Shown: in pieces, positions 57,322 through 64,000 of the stretch
Layout: the number at the start of each line of letters is the position of its first letter
Position numbering within the stretch: position 1 is the stretch's first letter
From: Dactylorhiza incarnata
Taxonomy: Eukaryota > Streptophyta > Magnoliopsida > Asparagales > Orchidaceae
Length of the DNA stretch: 64,000 nt
NCBI GenBank assembly: GCA_033032865.1
Contig: JAWHQI010000306.1
Coordinates: forward strand, 2,976,001 to 3,040,000
Direction of reading: 5' to 3'
Translations under genes and position numbers: made by a program
The notes under the pieces: model-generated
What the model was told of the DNA's origin: nothing
The model's database searches: none
What the model saw: the letters and a program-made list of their open reading frames with translations, nothing else

Positions 57322-58057
57322 TGTTGAAACCAGTAAATGGTCTCGGTGGAGTTCGGGGCCCCCAACGGGTGGGGGGCGTCTGGCTCTTACTAATCTCGCG
57401 AGAGAATAGACCGGAGCCTCGGAGTTGAACAATGATCCTTAGGCTCAGCTAGGAGGACCCACCACACACCCGGAAGATCTTTAGAGCGCTTCCCCTCCCA
57501 AGCCAAAAGCTAAAGCCCGGGCACCTTAGAGAACTCAAGGAAGGCCTGAGCAGAGAGAAGCTCCAAAAAAATGAAGTCCTCTCCAAAGGTGCCCTTTGGA
57601 TCCTATTTATAGACTTTCTGATCTGGCCTGCAAATAGCAGGAATCCGCCTCTCGATTTTACTATACGCACCCCAGATTTGGTCTGCTGATAGCCAATCTC
57701 CGCTGTTCGGAGGGGCTATTGGCAGGCCACGAGGGTAAAAGGATAATTTCCTTCATTTGCCTAGGGACAAAGGGCCTGCGAGGACAGCACCCGCGAGAAC
57801 TCGCGCTGGCCTCCTCGCGCACCTCGCTCGCCAGTCAGCGGGTTCCTCTTTTTAGAGGGTGCATGCCGGGGTCCGGCCTCGCCAACCTCCCTGTCGACGA
57901 GGATAGGTCATCTCGCAGATGCTCTGCGAGCACTCATCTCGCCCCCTACTAGTATTCCTTCGGCGAGCTCCCGTCTCGCCTCCCCCTTTTGAGGGAACCT
58001 TGATCGTTTGGTCTTCTCCCGTTGATCTCCCGTCCTGGCGGATATCGGGGTTGTACA
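57322..58057 (-). repeat. 5' LTR of the Tat element
   Basis: 736 bp, partner of 44647-45382. Several substitutions between the copies are visible in the first 120 bp. Confidence 0.93.
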
Positions 58058-58062
58058 ACTAG

Positions 58063-61000
58063 CATAAGGGACCTTCGCCATGTCCTCGAACTCATCTTGT
58101 GTCTTCGGGCTCAACTCTGCAGATAACTTGCACCCAACTGGCATTGGTGCTCCCACTGGCTTGCAGTCCGTCATATTGAACTTCTTCAACATCTCCTCGA
58201 CGTACCTCTGCTGCCCTAACCAAAGCTTCTTCTTGCTTCGATCCCTGGAAATCTGCATTCCCAAGATGACACTTGCTGGCCCCAAATCCTTCATCTCGAA
58301 TTTGGCTGAGAGCAGCTTCTTCACTTGTTGGATCATCCTAACACTATTGCCCACCAGTAGCATATCATCTACATAAAGTGTCAGGAAGATGAACTGCTCT
58401 CCCTTTCTCTGGATGTACACACAGTGGTCCGAATTCGATCTTTCAAAACCTAACTCCAGCATGTAGGTGTCGAATTTCTGGTACCACATCCTCAGAGATT
58501 GTTTTAGTCCATACAGGGACTTCTTCAGCCTGCAAACATGATCCTCCTTGCCCTTGGCTTCGAATCCTTCCGGCTGCTTCATGTATATCTCCTCCTCCAG
58601 ATCACCGTGAAGAAACGACATCTTCACATCCATCTGCTCGATCTCTAAGTCATGCGCTGCCGCAATAGAGAGTACCAGTCTGATCGACGTCATCTTGGCT
58701 ACCGGTGAGAAGATCTCATCATAATCAACACCTTCGACCTGGGATATTCCCTTTGCAACCAACCTTGCCTTGTATTTCTCCATAATGTCATCACCCTTCA
58801 CCTTCTGCTTGAAAACCCATTTGCTTCTAATGGCCTTCCTCCCCTTTTGAAGCTTACATAAACACCAAGTCTGATTCTTCCTCAGAGACTCCATTTCATC
58901 CACCATGGCTAGATCTCACTGATTTGAATCAGCCCTTGATCTAGCATCTCTGGCAAAGATTGGATCTTCGGCAGAGATTGGATCTTCACCAAGCATACTC
59001 AGGCAACATTGTGCAGCCACTGCACATTGGGGATATCTCACCGGTGCCCTTCTTTCCCTTGTCGATCTCCTCAGAAGTGGAATTTCCTCAACTTCATCTT
59101 CTGACTCATCAGCACTTCTCACCACCTCCAAATCATCTGATTCAGAATCAGATTCAGCCCCAACAATGGTAGCTCCTTTCTCAAAACTTCCTTCCACCAC
59201 CACTGTCTCTTTCTCTGCTTCTTTAGCCTTCTCAGCTTGTGTGACTGGTTTTATGAAACACCACATCCTTGCTGAATGTTACAGTCCTGGTCACAGGGTT
59301 CCAAAGCTTTTACCCTTTTATGCCATCTTTGTAACCCACAAAGATGCACTTCTCAGATTTAACATCAAGCTTCCCCCTCGTCTTCTTTGGAATGTGAACA
59401 TATGCATCACACCCAAATACACGAGCATATGCCAAATTTGGCTTTCTCTTGAAGATGGCTTCAAAGGGTGTACATCCCTCCACAGCAGATGTAGGGGACC
59501 TGTTCTTCAGGTAGTTTGCAGTCGCCACTGCTTCAGCTCAAAACTCCTTCCCCAAACCTGCCCAACTGAGCATGCACCTGGCCTTCTCCATCAAGGTCCT
59601 GTTCAGCCTCTCCGACACTCCATTCTGCTCTGGAGTGTACGGTGTGGTCTTCTGCCGTGCAATCCTCTGCTCAGTACAGTACCTCTCAAAAGCATCAGAG
59701 CAGTACTCCTCTCCATTGTCAGAACGGAGGACCTTCACCTTTCTCTCCAACTGGTTCTCCACCAGGTTCTTAAATTCCTTAAACCTGTCCAGAACCTCTG
59801 ACTTGGACCTGAGAAAATAGATCCAGGAATAACGTGAGAGGTCATCAGTAAAGGACACATAGTACCTTGCGCCGCCTAGAGATGGAGCTGGAGTTGGCCC
59901 AAACACATCACCGTGTATCAACTCCAGCACTTCAGTTGCCCTCGTGCCCATCCCACGAAAGCTTACTCTGGTCTGTTTGCCAAGCAGGCAATGTTCACAG
60001 AACCCAAGGCTTGTAGAGCACGCCGGCACCCCTTCCACCATCTGACTAGATGCCATGACCGACATCCCCTTCTCACTGATATGCCCAAGCCGATGATGCC
60101 ACACCCTGGACACCTCCTCCTGGTCAACCTCCTGGCTCTCAGCGATAAGTGCCCCACTTGGAACCGCTGTATCAGCAAGCAGAGTATACAGTGTTCCATG
60201 TCTCACTCCACTGGCAATCATCATTGCCCCCTTGTCATCTTGCAAGATTGCTTGTCACAGCTGAAGTGCACTCATGCATCCGCCATGGAACCCACCGAGA
60301 TTAAATTCCTGCTCATCCCAGGAATATGCATCACATTGGGAAAAGACCTTGTGATCTCATTAGACAACTTCAACATCACCTTGCCACGCCCAATAATCTG
60401 CACAGCAGAATCATCACCCAGCATGACATCTCCACCATCAAACCTCTCATACTCACAGAACCAGTGCCTATGAGGGGTCATGTGGTATGATGCTCCTGTG
60501 TCTACATACCACATATCAGAATCTCTCTGAGCAACGCACACGGCAGTTATGTACATATCACCGCCGTCGCCCTCCTTCTTCGTACCAGAAGTTGTCGGTG
60601 TCTCCTTGTTCTGAACGGCCTTGTTCGGACATTGAGACTTCACATGACCAGTCTCATTGCACTTCCAGCACCGAACGGGCTTCTTACTCTTCTCCCTCTC
60701 CTGGCTCTTGGATCTACCACGAGACTTGTCTCGATATCCACCATGCTTGCTCTCCCTTCGTTGAGGACGGGATCTAGATACACTCAAAGCACCTTTGCTC
60801 GTCGCCTCAGAACCTCCCCTCCTGGTCTCCTCAGATAAAAGAGCTGCACATACAGTATCATATGACAGTTCCTTGTCTCTACTCTCCCCAATCACGACAA
60901 TCAGATTGTCCCATGAATCTGGCAGCGAGCACAACAAGGTGATGACTCTATCCTCATCCGAGATCTTCTCACCAATCGAGATTAACTGACTCACAATGGT

Positions 61001-61441
61001 ATTGAATTGACTCAAGTGCTCTGAAAATGAATTGCCCTCATGCATCCGAAGTTTATACCACTTCTTGCTCAATAGCAATTTGTTTACCAGGGACTTGCTC
61101 TGGTAGAGGGATTCCAACTTACGCCACAGACTTCGTGCTGAAGTCTCCTCCATAACATTAGTCAAGATTGAATCTGCTAGGAATAACCGGATCAGGCCCT
61201 TAGCCTTCCGATCGGTTTTCGTCCAGGCCACAGCCTCCGCTGCAACATCTGCAGTCGCCTCTGCAGATTTTCCCTTCGATGCGCTCACATCCTTCTCTGC
61301 AACCTTAGGAACGGGAGGATCATCTTCGATCGTAGACCATAGATCTCGATTAATCAACATATCTTCCATCTTCATCTTCCATAGATCGAATCGACTTCCG
61401 TCAAACTTCTCGATCTCGATCCGCACGCCGCCAGAACCCAT
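58063..61441 (-). pseudogene. Inserted copia gag-pol, 5' part (gag to RT)
   Basis: The ATG at 61441 (complement of 61439-61441), 34 bp inside the 5' LTR edge, starts gag with EIEKFDGSRFDLWKMKMEDM. The knuckle is CWKCNETGHVKSQC near 60650 and the protease site WYVDTGASYHMTPHRHW near 60490. A frameshift at about 60250-60275 follows. Integrase has HRLGHISEKGMSVMASSQ and CEHCLLGKQTR, then TPYTPEQNGVSERLNRTLME; stops at 59538-59540 and near 59310 interrupt it. An acidic linker precedes RT (MVDEMESLRKNQ, IEQMDVKMSFLHGDLEEEIY, LYVDDMLL near 58370). The Tat element ends the reading at 58062; the frame continues beyond 44646. Confidence 0.9.
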
Positions 61442-61461
61442 TTCCAGGATCAACAACCTCC

Positions 61462-61472
61462 CTCTGATACCA
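61462..61472 (-). promoter_or_regulatory. Primer-binding site, initiator tRNA-Met, of the inserted copia
   Basis: Reads TGGTATCAGAG on the minus strand, two bases inside the 5' LTR edge. Confidence 0.9.
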
Positions 61473-61474
61473 AA

Positions 61475-62114
61475 TGTAAAGAAAATAGGTGTGCCGAGAC
61501 GAGAAATTCGAAAGAAAACAAAACACAAAAAATCACAGAAGACACACAGATGTACAGAGGTTCACCCCAATCCGGGCTACGTCCCCTCTCCCCTTCCTCT
61601 TCTCTTTGTTCTATTCACCAAGACGGATTACAACTTACAAGGTTACAAGGATCAAAACCGATCCTACCTCACCTAACCCTCTACAGACAAGAACAGAGGA
61701 ACCGCCGCCAAGAAAGCACCGTTTCCGCTCCTTTCTTGCTTAATGACCTTTTTCCTTCTTCCTAACCCTAAACCAGGGTTATGCACCCTTTAAATAGGGC
61801 GCCAAACCGGGCTCAGACCAAACATCCGCTGAGATGGTTCAATAACATCCGCTGAGACGGAACCTGCTGAGACGGCATGTACACCAGGCGTCGAGCGTCG
61901 AACGCAGACGTCGAGCGCAGGCGTCGAGCGTCGAACGCAGGCATCGAGCGCAGGCGTCGAACGTCGAACGCAGGCTTCTCCCGTTCGACGAGCCGCTGAG
62001 ATGGGAGTAATCAAGGACCCGTTCGTCGAACGCAGGCAGAGTTCGACAAACTCTTCTCCATTCGTCGAACGTCGTTCGACGAACACTGACCAGAAGTGTT
62101 CCCCAACTCCAACA
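61475..62114 (-). repeat. 5' LTR of the inserted copia
   Basis: 640 bp; the partner at 43264-43936 is longer by about 33 bp in the GCAGGCGTCGAGC array. The TATA-like box is at 61788-61796 (minus strand TATTTAAAG). Confidence 0.92.
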
Positions 62115-63147
62115 ATTATTTCTTAGAGAAATAAAGGGCAAGTGTCCCCTAGTCCAAATTTATGTTGATGACATAATTTTTGGGCCTACTGATGACAACC
62201 TTTACAGAAGGTTTGCCAACCTTATGCAGGGGGAGTTTGAGATGAGCAGTATGCGAGAGCTCAAGTACTTTTTAGGACTCCAAGTGAAACAGTCTGTATT
62301 TATCTCTCAGACCAAGTACACTAGGGAGCTTATCAAGAAGTTTGGGATGGAATCTGCTTCCACCATGAAAAGTCCTATGGGGTCCAATATTTCTCTAGAC
62401 AAGGATGAGAAGGGTAAACCTTTTGATGAATCCATATACATGTGTATAATTGGATACATGTTATATCTGATCGCTAGTACACCAGATATTATGTATGTAA
62501 CATGTGTTTGTGCTAGGTATCAAGCATGCCCTAAGGAATCTCATTACTCAGCTGCAAAGAGGATTTTGAGATACCTTAAAGGAAACCAACATCTTGGCCT
62601 TTGGTACCCTAAGAACAAGGATTTTGAACTAATTGGCTTTTCATATGCTGATTTTGCAGGATGCAAAGAAGATAGGAAGAGTACTAGTGGAACTTATCAA
62701 TTCCTAGGCAGGAGATTGATCTTATGGAGTAGCAAGAAACAAACTAGTGTGGCAATAACCACAGCCGAGTCTGAGTGCATTACTGCAGGGAGCTGTTGTG
62801 CACAAATTTTGTGGATACAACATCAACTAGAGGACTACAACCTCAAGATAAGTCATTCTCCACTGTATTGTGACTCATCTAGTGTAATTTCTATTGCTAA
62901 GAACCTTGTATCACATAGCAAGACTAAACATATAGAAATCAGATATCATTTTATTAGAAAACATGTAGAAAGTCAAGATATCTGCCTTGAACATGTCTCC
63001 ACTGACAATCAAGTTGTTGATATCTTTACAAAGCCATTGGATGAGGCTAAGTTTAATTTATTCAAGATTGAGTTGGGAATATTGAATAGTCATCAACATT
63101 TCATATTATCTATCATGTATGATATTTTGTATCTTAAGCTTTGCTAG
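62115..63147 (+). pseudogene. SIRE-like pol, second part (RT catalytic core to RNase H end)
   Basis: With the inserted copia and one ATTAT copy removed, the RT frame from 43263 goes on here. The catalytic YVDDIIFG is at 62161-62184. EFEMSSMRELKYFLGLQVKQ, the linker, and RNase H follow (SYADFAGCKEDRKSTSG, TTAESECITAGSCCAQILWI, YCDSSSVISIAKNLVSHSKT), then the C-terminal FTKPLDEAKFNLFK. This block has no internal stop; the stop is at 63145-63147. The SIRE-like copy is nonetheless inactive because of breaks in gag and upstream pol and the split gene. Confidence 0.9.
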
Positions 63148-63428
63148 GATATGTTGATACTTAAAATCACTTAATGACATGATTAGGGAGACAAACAATC
63201 CTACTTGAAAGGGTTCACTGCTAGGTAGTGAGTTCAGCTGAGAAAGTCTCAGCTGAACAGCTGAGACAGCTAAGTCGTCTCAGAGGTTAACATTACCTTT
63301 TCCCATCAATTTAGTTCTCCGCCTCAGCGGATCCTCTGAGACGAAATAGGTTAATTAAATCAACTAAATATTAAGTAAAATCAACATCTCTCTCTCTCTC
63401 TCTCTAAGGAAAACTTAAATAATACCCC

Positions 63429-63436
63429 TATAAATA
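63429..63436 (+). promoter_or_regulatory. TATA box before the extra ORF
   Basis: TATAAATA in the context CCCCTATAAATAGAAAAATG, 107 bp before the ATG at 63543. A (CT)10 run at about 63390-63406 and CTGAGAC words at 63246, 63261, 63277 and 63336 lie upstream, and one at 63516 downstream. Confidence 0.6.
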
Positions 63437-63542
63437 GAAAAATGTTGATTAAATTACTTACACACCCAAAACCATACTAAGCTGTCGAGACGACCCTTCC
63501 TCCTACCCCCCTCCCGTCTCAGCGAATCGTTCTTATCAAAGA

Positions 63543-64000
63543 ATGGAGCCAAAGATTTCAAAGGATCTCCTGGAAAGCTATGAAATAATAAGGAATGGAT
63601 TTCAACATGCTCAAGCTGAGATAAAGCAAGTGATTCAACTCCTGGAAGAGCAAGGATTGGAATATCTTCTGTCAGAACCCACAGTGATTCTCAGAACTGA
63701 AGTTCTGGAACTATACAACAATGCTAGGCTATCTTCTTCCAAGTCTTCTCTGAAGTCCAAGACTGGAAATGTAAAGATTAAGATATCTCCAAGGAAGTTG
63801 GAGAAAGCCCTACATTTGCCCTCATGCAGTCATGATGAGGAAGAAAATATTTTTGAAAAGGACAAAGAGAAAACTTTAAAATGGTGTGAATATAATGATG
63901 CCAAAATAGGCTCACTAAAGAGGAAGCATTTCAACCAAAGAGGAAAGCTTCTATCTGACATAGTGGGCAAAGCTATTCTCTGTGCAAACCTAGTTCTCAT
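63543..64000 (+). CDS. Extra ORF downstream of copia pol, open at the window edge
   Basis: From the ATG at 63543, 152 codons run to the window end without a stop. The first 70 residues are helical and charged (MEPKISKDLLESYEIIRNGF, then ELYNNARLSSSKSSLKSK), followed by TGNVKIKISPRKLEKALHLP. This spacing of an FY/YNNA motif, then a short beta-like segment and a leucine-rich helix, resembles the putative plant transposon protein domain found in extra ORFs of plant retroelements. In SIRE/Maximus elements this position often holds an envelope-like or unassigned ORF. The element's 3' LTR must lie to the right. Function unknown; partial. Confidence 0.7.
   Translation, partial: MEPKISKDLLESYEIIRNGFQHAQAEIKQVIQLLEEQGLEYLLSEPTVILRTEVLELYNNARLSSSKSSLKSKTGNVKIKISPRKLEKALHLPSCSHDEEENIFEKDKEKTLKWCEYNDAKIGSLKRKHFNQRGKLLSDIVGKAILCANLVL

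Larger units (their letters stand above)
44647..58057 (-). mobile_element. Tat-lineage Ty3/gypsy with antisense genes and a tandem-repeat array
   Basis: The 736-bp LTRs (44647-45382 and 57322-58057) are flanked by ACTAG on both sides (44642-44646 and 58058-58062). The tRNA-Phe primer site sits beside the right LTR. Gag and pol are on the minus strand; pol has an extra RNase H domain before integrase, which is a Tat-lineage mark. Between pol and the 3' LTR, 6.2 kb hold two plus-strand multi-exon genes (45578-46739 and 47198-49154) and about 19 copies of a 97-bp repeat. LTR copies are equal in length but differ at several sites in the first 120 bp. The element lies in the RT/RNase H region of the minus-strand copia, whose frame joins when it is removed. 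Confidence 0.95.
43264..62114 (-). mobile_element. Ty1/copia element inserted in the SIRE-like RT gene
   Basis: LTRs at 43264-43936 and 61475-62114 start TGTAAAGAAAATAGG and end CAACTCCAACA. ATTAT flanks both ends (43259-43263 and 62115-62119). The tRNA-Met primer site beside the right LTR puts it on the minus strand. Beyond each end the SIRE-like RT frame joins correctly. The interior codes gag-pol on the minus strand with a few stops and shifts, and is split by the Tat element at 44647-58057. Without the Tat element it is about 5.4 kb. Confidence 0.93.
36879..64000 (+). mobile_element. SIRE/Maximus-like Ty1/copia, continuing past the right edge
   Basis: The full LTR starts at 37115 (the stretch before it is a related fragment). 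The tRNA-Met primer site is at 38468, gag starts at 38546, and pol runs to 43263 and resumes at 62115-63147. An extra ORF from 63543 is still open at the window end. The 3' LTR is therefore outside the window and the 3' target duplication cannot be checked; the five bases before the LTR are TCGTA. The YVDDIIFG motif and the EFEMSSMRELKYFLGL segment fit the SIRE/Maximus lineage. Stops in gag and pol show the copy is inactive. A second copia (43264-62114) interrupts its RT. Confidence 0.82.

Noticed and set aside
10340..63147. Endogenous pararetrovirus sequence
   Set aside because: Each RT block is accompanied by LTRs, an integrase or its expected place, and 5-bp duplications; I found no movement-protein or coat-protein motif.
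1..64000. tRNA, rRNA or other RNA genes
   Set aside because: Only tRNA-complementary primer sites of 11-18 bases were found, no cloverleaf or rRNA sequence.

Overview
The window is plant nuclear DNA, almost certainly from an angiosperm with a large, repeat-rich genome. I can support no intact host gene. Nearly everything is transposable-element DNA: Ty3/gypsy of the Athila, Tekay-like chromovirus and Tat lineages, Ty1/copia including a SIRE/Maximus-like element, a large Mutator-like element (MULE) and a small hAT-type element. GT-AG introns, plant LTR promoters and primer-binding sites for initiator tRNA-Met, tRNA-Asp and tRNA-Phe all point the same way. The species cannot be named from this.

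Layout. 1-801 is the end of an LTR-like sequence. 802-1387 is noncoding, with a GC-rich palindromic block and a hairpin MITE-like sequence. 1388-7619 is a minus-strand gypsy deletion derivative (gag and protease only), which itself contains a 954-bp hAT-type element at 2785-3738 with a perfect 8-bp target duplication. 7910-33608 is a MULE with 96-bp terminal inverted repeats and a perfect 9-bp target duplication. It carries two convergent genes: a plus-strand gene with a plant mobile domain (PMD) and a Ulp1-type protease domain, and a minus-strand FAR1-type transposase. A captured ABCC-transporter fragment lies between their tails. The PMD/Ulp1 gene is split by an Athila-type gypsy with an uninterrupted gag-pol frame (10340-20068) and by a minus-strand Tekay-like chromovirus (20254-28946). 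Without these two insertions the MULE would be about 7.3 kb.

33618-36878 holds unassigned AT-rich DNA and a decayed minus-strand copia element. From about 36879 to the right edge lies a SIRE/Maximus-like copia on the plus strand. Its RT gene is interrupted at 43263 by a minus-strand copia (43264-62114), whose own RT/RNase H region is interrupted by a Tat-lineage gypsy (44647-58057). Every insertion has a clean 5-bp duplication, and the host reading frame resumes after each.

The Tat element is the richest part. It has a 1381-codon pol ORF on the minus strand, two multi-exon genes on the opposite strand each with its own TATA box, and about 19 copies of a 97-bp tandem repeat arranged as 194-bp dimers. 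The outer SIRE-like copia has an extra ORF after pol, open to the end of the window and preceded by a TATA box and sequence motifs also found in its LTR.

Order of events from nesting: MULE, then the Athila and Tekay-like insertions; SIRE-like copia, then the second copia, then Tat. The gypsy at 1388-7619 predates its hAT passenger.
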